Below, piece by piece: positions 33,719 through 41,255 of a stretch of 64,000 nt of DNA; position 1 is the first letter of the stretch; every line of letters starts with the position of its first letter. Source of the DNA: Glycocaulis albus (GTDB lineage: Bacteria; Pseudomonadota; Alphaproteobacteria; Caulobacterales; Maricaulaceae); contig NZ_BMFS01000008.1 in NCBI RefSeq assembly GCF_014639075.1, forward strand, positions 1 through 64,000, given 5' to 3'. The notes beneath the pieces were generated by a model that was not told the DNA's origin, ran no database searches, and saw only the letters and a program-made list of their open reading frames with translations. The position numbers were made by a program, and so were the translations under genes.

Positions 33719-33788
33719 AACCGCCCCTTCCCTGCGGAAAGGCGGATATGGTTAATGCAAATTAACGTTTAGGGCGAATCGTTTCGAA

Positions 33789-34277
33789 TCACGCTTTCGG
33801 ATTGAAGAGAAAGGTGCGCGAAGGCCGCATCAGGCTGTCATCGGCCAGATCAAAGGCGATGGCGGCGCTCGTCGGCCAGCCATAGGGCACGCCCTCCATG
33901 GCATCGGCGCGCGCAGCCAGGGCGTGTGCAAATTCGCCTATGCCGGGATTATGCCCGACCATCACGATGGCGTCTGCGCCACTTTCCAGCGCCTCGGTGA
34001 CAGCGCGCTCAAGCATTTCCTGGGAGGCGTGGTAGAGCGCCATCGGGTCTTCGATTGCCGCATCGGGGAAGACGGAGCTCAGCGCCTTGAAGGTTTCGCG
34101 CGTGCGCCGGGCGGGCGAGACCAGTGCCAGTTCAGCCTTCAGCCCCGCGCTCTTCATAGCGTCTGCGGCGCGGGCGGCGTCCGCGTGCCCGCGCGGGGTC
34201 AGGCCGCGATCAAAATCGTCCTCGGCCTGCATCCGGTCGACGGCTTTGGCATGGCGCATGATGATCAGGCTGGGCAT
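33789..34277 (-). CDS. SixA-type histidine phosphatase
   Basis: 162 residues with the phosphohistidine phosphatase RHA motif at 8-10 (R8-H9), the second arginine in SPARRTRET, and the VGHNPGIGEF motif with the second histidine near residue 108. SixA-like proteins dephosphorylate phosphohistidine domains or small phosphoesters; its partner here is unknown. The family is typically annotated as histidine phosphatase family protein. It is divergent from the peroxiredoxin gene by 120 bases. Confidence 0.88.
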   Translation of the reverse strand: MPSLIIMRHAKAVDRMQAEDDFDRGLTPRGHADAARAADAMKSAGLKAELALVSPARRTRETFKALSSVFPDAAIEDPMALYHASQEMLERAVTEALESGADAIVMVGHNPGIGEFAHALAARADAMEGVPYGWPTSAAIAFDLADDSLMRPSRTFLFNPKA

Positions 34278-34397
34278 AGTGGGTCCGCCAGTGAATCTGA
34301 AGGAGGGGTGGAGGCGCGATGACCTTACATCGCCCGAGCCCGCTCCCTAAGTAAAGCGCATATCACCCTGACAGCCGACAAACGGAGCCTGCAAACC

Positions 34398-35033
34398 ATG
34401 TCCCTCCTCCTTGGCGATACCGCCCCTGACTTCACCGCCGACACCACCGAAGGCCCGATCCGTTTCCATGACTGGATCGGCGACAAATGGGTGGTGTTTT
34501 TCTCCCACCCGGCCGATTTCACGCCGGTGTGCACGACAGAGCTCGGCTTTACCGCGAAGCTGAAGGACGAGTTTGCCAAGAGGAACGCCAAGGCCATCGC
34601 GCTCTCGGTCGATCCGCTCGACCAGCACAAGGCCTGGATCAAGGATATCGAGGAGACGCAAGGCACGGCGATGAACTTCCCGATCATTGCGGACGTCAAC
34701 AAGGAGGTCTCCGGCCTCTACTCGATGATCCACCCCAAGGCCGACCCCAAGGTCACCGTGCGGGCGGTCTATGTGATCGATCCGAACAAGAAAATCCGCG
34801 CCACCTTCACCTATCCGCCCAGCGCGGGGCGCAATTTCAATGAGGTGCTGCGCCTGATCGACTCGCTGCAGCTGACCGATGGCTACAAGGTGGCAACGCC
34901 CGTGAACTGGACTGATGGCGAGGATGTGATCGTGGTGCCGAGCCTGTCGGATGAAGACGCCGACAAGCTTTTCCCCAAGGGCTACAAGAAGGTGAAGCCG
35001 TACCTGCGTATCACCCCGCAACCGAACAAATAG
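34398..35033 (+). CDS. 1-Cys peroxiredoxin (Prx6 type)
   Basis: 211 residues. The peroxidatic cysteine is C45 in ADFTPVCTTELG. The length and the C-terminal domain (VNWTDGEDVIVVPSLSDEDADKLFPKGYKKVKPYLRITPQP) are those of the Prx6 group, which reduces peroxides with a single conserved cysteine and no resolving one. The enzyme is cytoplasmic, with no signal sequence. It is monocistronic, followed by a hairpin with a short T-run at 35062-35088. Confidence 0.95.
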   Translation: MSLLLGDTAPDFTADTTEGPIRFHDWIGDKWVVFFSHPADFTPVCTTELGFTAKLKDEFAKRNAKAIALSVDPLDQHKAWIKDIEETQGTAMNFPIIADVNKEVSGLYSMIHPKADPKVTVRAVYVIDPNKKIRATFTYPPSAGRNFNEVLRLIDSLQLTDGYKVATPVNWTDGEDVIVVPSLSDEDADKLFPKGYKKVKPYLRITPQPNK

Positions 35034-35061
35034 GCGCATTCATCGCAGGAATGCCGGAAAT

Positions 35062-35088
35062 GCCGGGCTCCGGAAGGGGCCCGGCTTT
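35062..35088 (+). terminator. Hairpin terminator after the peroxiredoxin gene
   Basis: GCCGGGC (35062-35068) pairs with GCCCGGC (35079-35085) around a 10-base loop, followed by TTT. The T-run is short, so termination strength is uncertain. Confidence 0.5.
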
Positions 35089-35126
35089 CGCTTATCTGAT
35101 CCAGCCATCGGTGGAGCTGACGGCTC

Positions 35127-35414
35127 TTAAACGTTGCCGCCACCAATATCCCGGCTGGCGTGGAGTATCCGTTCAATCCGAACGCTGTTCTGATCCGTCC
35201 TGTAAAAGACCAAGTATTGCCCGAACGGCCGCATCCGCAAGCCGGGCAGAAGATCGGACCGTTCTGGCCAAGCGAGGGGATTGGATTTAATGTCCGCCGC
35301 TGTCTGCCGAAGCTCTGCGATGAAGCTCAGCGCCCGCCTCGGATTGTCCTGCGCAATATAGTCAGCAATCTCTTCCAGATCGCGTTCCGCTGCGGGCGAA
35401 AAGCGCAAACTCAC
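35127..35414 (-). CDS. parE: ParE-family toxin
   Basis: 95 residues of the RelE/ParE fold: SPAAERDLEEIADYIAQDNPRRALSFIAEL, then WPERSDLLPGLRMRPFGQYLVFYRTD and a C-terminal RIERILHASRDI. ParE toxins poison DNA gyrase. The start overlaps the antitoxin stop by 4 bases, the classic coupling with antitoxin first. Copy completeness suggests it is intact. Symbol by family; it is not the chromosome-partition topoisomerase. Confidence 0.9.
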   Translation of the reverse strand: MSLRFSPAAERDLEEIADYIAQDNPRRALSFIAELRQTAADIKSNPLAWPERSDLLPGLRMRPFGQYLVFYRTDQNSVRIERILHASRDIGGGNV

Positions 35415-35677
35415 TCTGCAGCGCCTTGCGCCATCGCGCGGTACTTCGCTTCCAACCGGTCAAACACCGCATCCGCGTCAATGCCGGGGCCGCTATTGGC
35501 GCCTTCTGCTATGGCCGTGCGTAAGGCTTCAAGCCGCGCCTGCCGCAGCGCTTCGCGATCTTCGAGCAGGCGCAGCCCGTCCCGGATGATCTCACTCTTC
35601 GAGTTGTAGCGGCCGGATGCGATCAGCTCGTCCATCAGGCTTTCGAAATGTCCGCCAAGGGCGTAGCTGCTGGGCAT
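35411..35677 (-). CDS. parD: ParD-family antitoxin
   Basis: 88 residues from the ATG at 35677, chosen because a GGAG lies 6 bases upstream; an ATG at 35689 is possible. It has the ParD pattern: an N-terminal ribbon-helix-helix (SSYALGGHFESLMDELIASGRYNSKSEIIRDGLRLLEDRE) and a C-terminal toxin-binding helix (ARLEALRTAIAEG). It should bind its own promoter and neutralise ParE. AT-rich DNA lies upstream (35700-35760), with TTATGATAACTATTATCATAA-like symmetry that could be the operator. Confidence 0.9.
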   Translation of the reverse strand: MPSSYALGGHFESLMDELIASGRYNSKSEIIRDGLRLLEDREALRQARLEALRTAIAEGANSGPGIDADAVFDRLEAKYRAMAQGAAE

Positions 35678-35699
35678 GGGTGTCTCCATCACCTCAAAC

Positions 35700-35719
35700 T
35701 TATGATAACTATTATCATA
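35700..35719 (-). promoter_or_regulatory. Inverted repeat upstream of parDE, probable ParD operator
   Basis: TTATGATAACTATTATCATA here is a near-perfect AT-rich palindrome (TTATGATAA/TTATCATAA halves) lying about 25 bases before the parD start. Ribbon-helix-helix antitoxins bind such sites. The assignment is inferred from position and symmetry. Confidence 0.5.
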
Positions 35720-35801
35720 AACGGCTTAAAATGCCAGCTCCTGCGTTCCCTGAAAATTTTTGTAAAGCGCCCTTGACGTAAAGCGAGCTTGACGCTACAT
35801 C

Positions 35802-35817
35802 GTAAAGCACGCTTTAC
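35802..35817. promoter_or_regulatory. Palindromic operator of the first membrane/XRE module
   Basis: GTAAAGC-AC-GCTTTAC is a perfect 7+2+7 inverted repeat. Two further GTAAAGC half-sites lie at 35762-35768 and 35778-35784, and TTGACG elements (35773, 35789) suggest the promoter. It is 15 bases before the first gene of the module and is probably bound by the XRE protein of this operon. Confidence 0.6.
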
Positions 35818-35831
35818 AAAGGGAGCAGGAT

Positions 35832-36098
35832 ATGACTTTCTCAAAGAAACTTCGCATCGGTCTGATTGTGCTGGCAGGTTCGGCAACATTGCTGGCGTGG
35901 ACGGGTGCGGGAGCCGCGTATTTTTTGGACGCGCCGCGGGCGGTCTTTGTGGTTGCGCTGATTGCAGCGGCACTGGCGACCGAGGCGCTTTTCTGGCTGA
36001 CCATGTTCGTTCTGGGCTGGACAGCTTTTGCCAACCGCCACTGGCTGGTACGCCTGTTTACTGGCGCCCGGAAGCGTGGTGAGGCGCATCAGGCCTGA
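35832..36098 (+). CDS. Small two-helix membrane protein (XRE module 1)
   Basis: 88 residues with two hydrophobic helices at about 8-30 (LRIGLIVLAGSATLLAWTGAGAAY) and 37-62 (AVFVVALIAAALATEALFWLTMFVLG) and a basic C-terminal tail. No family is recognised. A GGGAGCAGG ribosome site precedes the ATG. It lies 8 bases before the next membrane-protein gene and just after a palindromic operator, so it is the first gene of a three-gene operon ending with a mini XRE regulator. Confidence 0.75.
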   Translation: MTFSKKLRIGLIVLAGSATLLAWTGAGAAYFLDAPRAVFVVALIAAALATEALFWLTMFVLGWTAFANRHWLVRLFTGARKRGEAHQA

Positions 36099-36106
36099 AG
36101 GATGCC

Positions 36107-36523
36107 ATGATCAATCTCGTACCGGAAACCTACTCCGCTCCGCCTGCCGCCCGCCGCCGCTATATCTGGCGAACCATGGCCATGCTGGCCGCCCTGCTGG
36201 CGCTGTTCGCCGGGTATTACGCGCTCGGTGGCGGTGCCGGCACACACAGCCTGAATATAGCCATGCTGGCGATAAGTATCGTCTTTGTGGCGGGTGCGAC
36301 GTACGAGATTGTCATCCTCATCCGGGCTCTCGATGAGCTGCAGCAGCGCATTCACATTCTCGCCTGGGCCATTGGCGGCTGTCTGGCCGTGACAGTTATG
36401 TTCCTGTGGGGTGTGGCAACGGTTCTGGTAGGCGCGCCAGTCTTCGAGCCGGTCATGTCGGTCGTGATGGCGACGCTTGGATACTACATCTCACTGTTTC
36501 TGCTTGGGCAGCGCTACTCATGA
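36107..36523 (+). CDS. Four-helix membrane protein (XRE module 1)
   Basis: 138 residues. Hydrophobic segments are near 22-42 (TMAMLAALLALFAGYYAL), 48-70 (LNIAMLAISIVFVAGATYEIVIL), 82-106 (ILAWAIGGCLAVTVMFLWGVATVLV) and 112-133 (VMSVVMATLGYYISLFLLG). The segment IRALDELQQRIHILA between helices 2 and 3 is typical of small membrane proteins encoded beside short HTH genes. Its stop overlaps the XRE ATG (ATGA). The function is unknown; it may sense membrane state for the regulator. Confidence 0.75.
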   Translation: MINLVPETYSAPPAARRRYIWRTMAMLAALLALFAGYYALGGGAGTHSLNIAMLAISIVFVAGATYEIVILIRALDELQQRIHILAWAIGGCLAVTVMFLWGVATVLVGAPVFEPVMSVVMATLGYYISLFLLGQRYS

Positions 36524-36723
36524 ATAACCGGCTGAAGGAATTGCGCGGGGAGCGCGGCTGGAGTCAGGCGCATCTGGCCGAGCAGCTGGATGTGTCGCGC
36601 CAGACCGTGATCTCGCTGGAGAATGGCAAGTACGACCCGTCCTTGCCTCTGGCGTTCAAGATCGCACGCCTGTTCGGCCAGCCTATCGAAGCGATTTTTG
36701 ATGATGGCCACGAGGCCGCCTGA
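36520..36723 (+). CDS. Mini XRE-family HTH regulator (module 1)
   Basis: 67 residues, essentially one Cro/CI helix-turn-helix: RLKELRGERGWSQAHLAEQLDVSRQTVISLENGKYDPSLPLAFKIARLFGQPIEAIF. The ATG overlaps the membrane-protein stop by 4 bases. Proteins this short normally bind DNA as dimers and have no ligand domain. The palindrome at 35802-35817 upstream of the operon is the likely target, giving autoregulation. A similar gene pair lies at 39340-39998. Confidence 0.88.
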   Translation: MNNRLKELRGERGWSQAHLAEQLDVSRQTVISLENGKYDPSLPLAFKIARLFGQPIEAIFDDGHEAA

Positions 36724-36802
36724 CGCCCCCGCTCATTGACGGGTGCGCTTGCGAGGTCTACCTGCCAGCCCATCCTTCAACGACAGACAGGACGCCCGCC
36801 CC

Positions 36803-38398
36803 ATGAGTGAGTATTCCGCCCTTGCCGCCAACGCCAAAGCCTGGCCGTTCGAGCTCGCGCGGGAACTCCTCAAACGCGTGGAAAAGCGTGGCGACAGTAC
36901 AAAGCCCGTGGTCTTCGAGACCGGCTATGGCCCGTCCGGCCTTCCCCATATCGGCACGTTCGGCGAGGTGGTGCGCACCACCATGGTCCGCCATGCGTTT
37001 GAAGCGCTCACGGACGGCAAAATCCCGACCCGGCTGATCTGCGTCTCCGACGATATGGACGGGATGCGCAAGGTGCCGGGGAATGTCCCCAACCCGCAGA
37101 GCCTCGAAGCGCATCTGCAGCGCCCGCTGACCGATGTGCCGGATCCGTTCGGTACCCATGAGAGCTTTGGCCACCACAATAATGCCCGCCTGCGCGCGTT
37201 TCTGGACGGGTTCGGGTTTGAGTACGAGTTTCTGTCCGCGACCGAGCTTTATCGTTCGGGCGCGTATGACCAGATGCTGCTCACCGCGCTTCAACGCTAT
37301 GACGACATCATGAAGGTGATGCTTCCCACTCTCGGTGAGGAGCGCCGCGCCACCTACAGCCCCTTCCTGCCGATCAGCCCCAAGACGGGGCGCGTGCTCT
37401 ACGTGCCGATGAGAGCCATCGATGCAGATGCAGGCACGATTACCTTCGATGACGAGGACGGCGAGGAGCTGACCCTGCCGGTCACGGGCGGCAACACCAA
37501 GCTGCAATGGAAGCCGGATTTCGGCGCGCGCTGGGCGGCGCTGGGCGTGGATTTCGAGATGTATGGCAAGGACCACCAGGTCAATGGCGCCATCTATTCG
37601 CGCATTTGCCGCATTATCGGCGCCGAGCCGCCGGTGCAGTTTTGCTACGAGCTCTTCCTCGATCAGGTGGGCGAGAAAATCTCCAAGACCAAGGGCAACG
37701 GGATAGCTGTGGAGGACTGGCTGCGCTATGCGCCGGCCGAGAGCCTGTCGCTCTACATGTTCCAGAAGCCCAAGACGGCCAAGCGGCTCTATTTCGACGT
37801 CATTCCCAAAGCCGTGGACGAGTATCGCCAGCATCTTGCCGCCTATCAGGGGCAGGAGCCGGCCCAGCGCATCGAGAACCCGGTCTGGCACATCCATTCG
37901 GGCAATCCGCCAGCGCCGGGCGCGGACATCTCGTTCGCGCTGATGCTCAATCTCGTTTCGGCGGCCAATGCGTCGAGCAAGGAGACACTGTGGGGCTTTA
38001 TCGGCCGCTATGCGCCCGGCACCAGCCCGGCAAGCGAACCTTTCCTCGACCGGCTGGCTGACTACGCGGTTCGCTATTACGAGGATTTCGTGAAGCCTGC
38101 CAAAACCTATCGCGCACCGTCGGATCAGGAGCGGGCGGGCCTCGAAGGCCTGCTCGCGCGCCTGGGCGCTCTGTCGCCGGGTGAGCGTGACGCCGAGCTG
38201 ATCCAGACGGAGGTTTATTCCGCCGGCAAGGATGCAGGCTTTGAGCAGCTGCGTGACTGGTTCCAGGCGCTCTACGAGGTGCTGCTGGGGCAATCGCAAG
38301 GCCCGCGCTTTGGCGGGTTCGCCGCGATCTACGGCCTGCCGCGCACGATTGCCCTCATCCGGCGCGCCCTTGCAGGCGAGGATCTGAGCCAGGGCTAG
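36803..38398 (+). CDS. lysK: Class I lysyl-tRNA synthetase
   Basis: 531 residues from the ATG at 36803. This is the class I enzyme, unrelated to the usual class II LysS. It has the HIGH-type motif PHIG at 48-51 ([15 protein letters not shown]) and the KMSKS-type KISK at 292-295 ([11 protein letters not shown]). Alphaproteobacteria commonly use this class. A Rossmann domain and C-terminal anticodon-binding helices fill the expected length. It stands between two XRE modules with no operon partner. A longer frame from 36743 is not supported. Confidence 0.95.
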   Translation: MSEYSALAANAKAWPFELARELLKRVEKRGDSTKPVVFETGYGPSGLPHIGTFGEVVRTTMVRHAFEALTDGKIPTRLICVSDDMDGMRKVPGNVPNPQSLEAHLQRPLTDVPDPFGTHESFGHHNNARLRAFLDGFGFEYEFLSATELYRSGAYDQMLLTALQRYDDIMKVMLPTLGEERRATYSPFLPISPKTGRVLYVPMRAIDADAGTITFDDEDGEELTLPVTGGNTKLQWKPDFGARWAALGVDFEMYGKDHQVNGAIYSRICRIIGAEPPVQFCYELFLDQVGEKISKTKGNGIAVEDWLRYAPAESLSLYMFQKPKTAKRLYFDVIPKAVDEYRQHLAAYQGQEPAQRIENPVWHIHSGNPPAPGADISFALMLNLVSAANASSKETLWGFIGRYAPGTSPASEPFLDRLADYAVRYYEDFVKPAKTYRAPSDQERAGLEGLLARLGALSPGERDAELIQTEVYSAGKDAGFEQLRDWFQALYEVLLGQSQGPRFGGFAAIYGLPRTIALIRRALAGEDLSQG

Positions 38399-38465
38399 GC
38401 GGCGGGCCTTCAACTTGCCACGAAGCGCGCTAATCTTTCACCGTGAGGCGGTGGAGGACGGCGCA

Positions 38466-39239
38466 TTGGCGGGTTTACGGGGCTTGGCGGAATTGCTGTG
38501 CGCGCTGGCCTTGTCGGCTCCGGCCATGGCCGATCTGCCGACAGCGCGCGAGGCCTATGCGGCGGGGGATTTTGCCCGCGCTGAAACGCTCGCCAGTGCA
38601 GACCCGTCCGCTGAGGCGCAGGCCTTTGCCGCCGGGGCCGCGCTGGCGCTTCTGATGGCGGATCAGACCTCTGACAGACGCTCAACAGCAGGGCGTCTTC
38701 TCACCCATGCCCGTGGCGCGGTAACTGCCGATGATACGCTGGCCGATGCCCATTTGCGCATGGCGGCAGCAATAGGGTTCGAGGGGCGCTATGTGGGCAC
38801 GTTGCGTGCCTTCATGCGCCGCCTGCCCCAGCAGGGCCACAGCCATATCCAGCAGGCCATGACGCTCGATGGTGATGATCCCTGGGGTGTGGCCATGCTG
38901 GGCGCCTGGCATTTCGAAGTGGTGCGCCGCGGCGGCGGACGGGCGCTCGGCGCATCATTGGCAGAGGGCATGGCCGCCTATGGCGAGGCCATCGCGCGCG
39001 CTCCCGATGATCCCGTGATCGCCTATTTCTTCGCCGTGGCGCTGCTGGCCAGTGGAGAGGCGGCCTATATGGATGCGGCCCGCGCGCAGCTTGCCCGTTC
39101 GGCTGAGCTGCCACCGCGCGAGGGTCTTGATGCTGCGCTCGATACCGCGATCAGTACCCGCGCCCGCATGCTGCTGCGTGCGTTCGAGGATGATCCCGCC
39201 CATGCCGCCCGCCTAGCTGTTGTGGAAATGGAGCGCTAG
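38466..39239 (+). CDS. Exported TPR-like protein of unknown function
   Basis: 257 residues if the TTG at 38466 is used. That start has a GTGGAGG site about 9 bases upstream and yields a signal peptide (LRGLAELLCALALSAPAMA). Another TTG at 38415 would add seventeen residues. The mature part is Ala-rich helical repeats (AREAYAAGDFARAETLASA, DDPWGVAMLGAWHFEVVRRGG, YGEAIARAPDDPVIAYFFAVALLA), TPR-like. No family name is recognised. It follows lysK and has no obvious partner. Confidence 0.65.
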   Translation: MAGLRGLAELLCALALSAPAMADLPTAREAYAAGDFARAETLASADPSAEAQAFAAGAALALLMADQTSDRRSTAGRLLTHARGAVTADDTLADAHLRMAAAIGFEGRYVGTLRAFMRRLPQQGHSHIQQAMTLDGDDPWGVAMLGAWHFEVVRRGGGRALGASLAEGMAAYGEAIARAPDDPVIAYFFAVALLASGEAAYMDAARAQLARSAELPPREGLDAALDTAISTRARMLLRAFEDDPAHAARLAVVEMER

Positions 39240-39266
39240 GGCTTAACGCCAGCTTGTACGAAAAAC

Positions 39267-39305
39267 TTGACATGCCAGCCTCGTGATCCTACACATCGGC
39301 GTGTA
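39267..39305 (+). promoter_or_regulatory. Sigma-70-type promoter with operator, module 2
   Basis: TTGACA at 39267-39272, a 17-base spacer and CTACAC at 39289-39294 form a promoter. The -10 region lies in an inverted repeat TACAC-ATCGGC-GTGTA (39290-39305). Binding there by the module's XRE protein would block transcription. Promoter quality is good; the operator is inferred. Confidence 0.6.
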
Positions 39306-39339
39306 AGGTAAATCATACTTGCTGGTGGAGTTTTTTGAC

Positions 39340-39777
39340 ATGTCGTTTCACGAGAAAAGCAATGCCCTGATGCTGGGCGCAATCGTGCTGGTTTACGGGG
39401 CCTATTTCCTCATCGTGTTGGGATTGCCGGTGATGAGCGGCACCGATATTGACGTCAACGCCAGGCTCGTCATGTCCAACGGGCTGATGCTGGGCAGCGT
39501 GGTGGCTCTCGTCGCGATTGCCATTATTGGCCATATCCTCATCACCGTGCTGGCGCCGAAAGACGCCGACAAGCATGACGAACGTGACAGGCTGATCGAG
39601 ATGCGCGGCGATCAGCGCGGCGGGTTCGTGATGGCGTTTGGCGCGCTGTGCGGGATGGGCCTTGCCATGCTGGCCATGCCGCATTTCTGGATTGTCAACG
39701 CGATCCTGGCCGGGCTGGTGCTGGGCGAGATCGTCAAGGCCGTCTCGAAGCTCATCGACTATCGCCGGGGCGTGTGA
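39340..39777 (+). CDS. DUF2178-like membrane protein (XRE module 2)
   Basis: 145 residues from the ATG at 39340 (GGTGGAG upstream). Four hydrophobic helices lie near 12-30 (MLGAIVLVYGAYFLIVLGL), 47-70 (MLGSVVALVAIAIIGHILITVL), 95-113 and 116-134. The KHDERDRLIEMRGDQRGGFV segment between helices 2 and 3 is the hallmark of DUF2178-type proteins, which typically precede a short XRE gene. The function is unknown. The XRE ATG is 2 bases after the stop. Confidence 0.8.
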   Translation: MSFHEKSNALMLGAIVLVYGAYFLIVLGLPVMSGTDIDVNARLVMSNGLMLGSVVALVAIAIIGHILITVLAPKDADKHDERDRLIEMRGDQRGGFVMAFGALCGMGLAMLAMPHFWIVNAILAGLVLGEIVKAVSKLIDYRRGV

Positions 39778-39779
39778 CG

Positions 39780-39998
39780 ATGGGAAAGGGCAAGACACGC
39801 ATTGCCAACACGATCCGCGAGCAACGCTTTCATGCCGGCGAGATGACGCAGGCTGAACTCGCCGATGCGGTGGGCATTACCCGGCAGACCGTCATCGCCA
39901 TGGAGCAGGGGCGTTACTCACCCTCGCTGGAAGTGGCATTCCGCGTGGCCCGCGTCTTTGGCAAGCCGCTCGAAGAGGTGTTTTCTTACGAGGATTGA
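39780..39998 (+). CDS. Mini XRE-family HTH regulator (module 2)
   Basis: 72 residues, a single Cro/CI helix-turn-helix (EMTQAELADAVGITRQTVIAMEQGRYSPSLEVAFRVARVFGKPLEEVF) after a basic N-terminus (MGKGKTRIANTIREQRF). It follows the DUF2178-like gene by 2 bases. The palindrome over the promoter (39290-39305) is a plausible self-operator. It is related in form but not closely in sequence to the module at 36520. Confidence 0.9.
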   Translation: MGKGKTRIANTIREQRFHAGEMTQAELADAVGITRQTVIAMEQGRYSPSLEVAFRVARVFGKPLEEVFSYED

Positions 39999-40013
39999 GG
40001 GGCTTTTTAGCTC

Positions 40014-40148
40014 CGCAACGCATTCCCCGCCTGCGCGGGGACAGGCCGCGTTGCGATGTTCCGCGAAAAGTCGCGGGCGGCCTTTGGCCTTGCGGACGGC
40101 GGAACGCCGTCCGAGAGCGCGACGCACGGCTTCCCGCCCGAAGGCGGG
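40014..40148. repeat. Cluster of five short hairpins
   Basis: Four nested or tandem perfect stems lie within 135 bases: CGCAACG/CGTTGCG (40014-40020, 40049-40055) enclosing CCCCGC-CTGC-GCGGGG (40025-40040); CCGCGA-AAAG-TCGCGG (40061-40076); GGACGGCG-GAA-CGCCGTCC (40094-40112); and CCCGCC-CGAA-GGCGGG (40133-40148). The cluster fills the 172-base gap between convergent genes. It looks like a REP/BIME-type palindromic element or a composite bidirectional terminator. Confidence 0.75.
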
Positions 40149-40170
40149 GGTGTGCGGAGCATCACTGAGT

Positions 40171-40797
40171 TTATTGGCTGGCCCAGACGATGCGCGCCAT
40201 CCAGACCAGTTCGGACGCGTCCAGCACACGGGTCTCAAACTCGGTATTGAGCGATACCAGCTCCACCGTACGTGCCGTGGTGCGGCCCAGCTCCTTGGCC
40301 ATCACCTCGCCGGAGCGGAGCTTGGCCACCACCCGGTCCCCCCGGCGAAGCTGGGCATGGGGCGCGACCACGATCCGGTCGCCGGGCCGGTAGACCGGCA
40401 GCATGGATTCGCCGGAGATTTCCAGCGCATAGCATGCCTCGTCATCAAGGCCGGGGAAGATCACTTCCTCCCAGCCGGCGCCCACCGGAAAGCCGGCATC
40501 ATCAAAAAAGCCTTCATTACCCGCTTGCGCCATGCCAATCAGCGGTACCGAGCGTCCTGCAATCGTGTCGGTAGCGAGGCCCGCAAACTCGGCAAAGCTG
40601 ACCTTGGCCGCGTCCAGCGCCTTGGCAAGGCTTTCGGTGGAGGGCCAGCGCGGCTTGCTGTCTGATGAGGCGACGCGCTTTGACGGGTTGAATGTCGTCG
40701 GGTCGAGCCCTGCCTGCCGGGCGAGCCCCGATGGCGTGGTGCCTGCGCGCTGGGCGAGGCGGTCAATACCGCGCCAGACCTGGGCGTGGGTGAGCAT
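40171..40797 (-). CDS. LexA/CI-like S24 repressor
   Basis: 208 residues from the ATG at 40797, which has a GGAGG site; a longer frame to 40872 lacks one. The N-terminal half holds an XRE-type helix-turn-helix (GLARQAGLDPTTFNPSKR). The C-terminal S24 domain has an Ala92-Gly93 cleavage site (IGMAQAGNEG), catalytic S131 in SGESM and K168 in EVMAKEL, so self-cleavage on RecA activation is possible. The regulon is unknown. A perfect palindrome upstream is a probable autoregulatory operator. It differs from LexA in its HTH type. Confidence 0.85.
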   Translation of the reverse strand: MLTHAQVWRGIDRLAQRAGTTPSGLARQAGLDPTTFNPSKRVASSDSKPRWPSTESLAKALDAAKVSFAEFAGLATDTIAGRSVPLIGMAQAGNEGFFDDAGFPVGAGWEEVIFPGLDDEACYALEISGESMLPVYRPGDRIVVAPHAQLRRGDRVVAKLRSGEVMAKELGRTTARTVELVSLNTEFETRVLDASELVWMARIVWASQ

Positions 40798-40821
40798 GGC
40801 CGCGCCTCCTTCGTTAATGAT

Positions 40822-40837
40822 AAGGAATTTATTCCTT
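40822..40837. promoter_or_regulatory. Palindromic operator upstream of the S24 repressor
   Basis: AAGGAAT-TT-ATTCCTT is a perfect 7+2+7 inverted repeat, 25 bases upstream of the repressor ATG and 71 before the divergent DUF952 gene. Both the symmetry and the AT-rich centre fit an S24 repressor operator; direct evidence is absent. Confidence 0.65.
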
Positions 40838-40907
40838 TGCCGGGGAAGAATGTCAAGCCTTCTGCCCCGCACTTGCGGGACCTGCGCCCCCGGTCTAGAG
40901 CGATGCC

Positions 40908-41255
40908 ATGACCGATGATGTGATTTACCGCTTTGCCGACCCCGCCGCGCTGGGTGCTGCCGCGCTCTCGGGCGCTTATGAGGGCGAGGCGCATGACCGC
41001 GCTGATGGCTTCATCCATTGCTCGGCCCGCGATCAGCTTGAAGGTACGCTCGCAGCCCATTTCGCCGATGTGGAGCGCATTGCGCTGGCCGTGATCGACG
41101 CAAACGCGCTGGGTGGCATTCTGAAATGGGAAAAGTCGCGTGGCGGGGAGCTCTTCCCGCACCTTTACGGCGCCCTGCCATTCGCGGCGATCATGTCTGT
41201 GCATATTCTGCGGCGTGATGAGGCGGGCGGCTGGCGCCTGCCGGAGGACTTGTAA
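40908..41255 (+). CDS. DUF952 family protein
   Basis: 115 residues matching DUF952: VIYRFADPAALGAA, DGFIHCSARDQLEGTLAAHF, LKWEKSRGGELFPHLYGALPF. Its function is not established, though the fold relates to glutathione-S-transferase-adjacent or NADPH-type enzymes only loosely. Its stop TAA is joined to the pyrD ATG (TAATG), so it is cotranscribed with pyrD, as is common in Alphaproteobacteria. Confidence 0.9.
   Translation: MTDDVIYRFADPAALGAAALSGAYEGEAHDRADGFIHCSARDQLEGTLAAHFADVERIALAVIDANALGGILKWEKSRGGELFPHLYGALPFAAIMSVHILRRDEAGGWRLPEDL

Noticed and set aside
33735-33765. TTAA-N6-TTAA sequence upstream of the GT2 gene as a CtrA box
   Set aside because: The spacer is 6 and not 7 bases and the gene is not clearly in a CtrA class, so it was not listed as a feature.
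36758-38413. 551-residue open frame on the minus strand opposite lysK
   Set aside because: It mirrors the class I lysyl-tRNA synthetase, which has clear motifs. The antisense frame is Arg/Leu/His-rich with no known pattern; long antisense frames are normal at this GC content.
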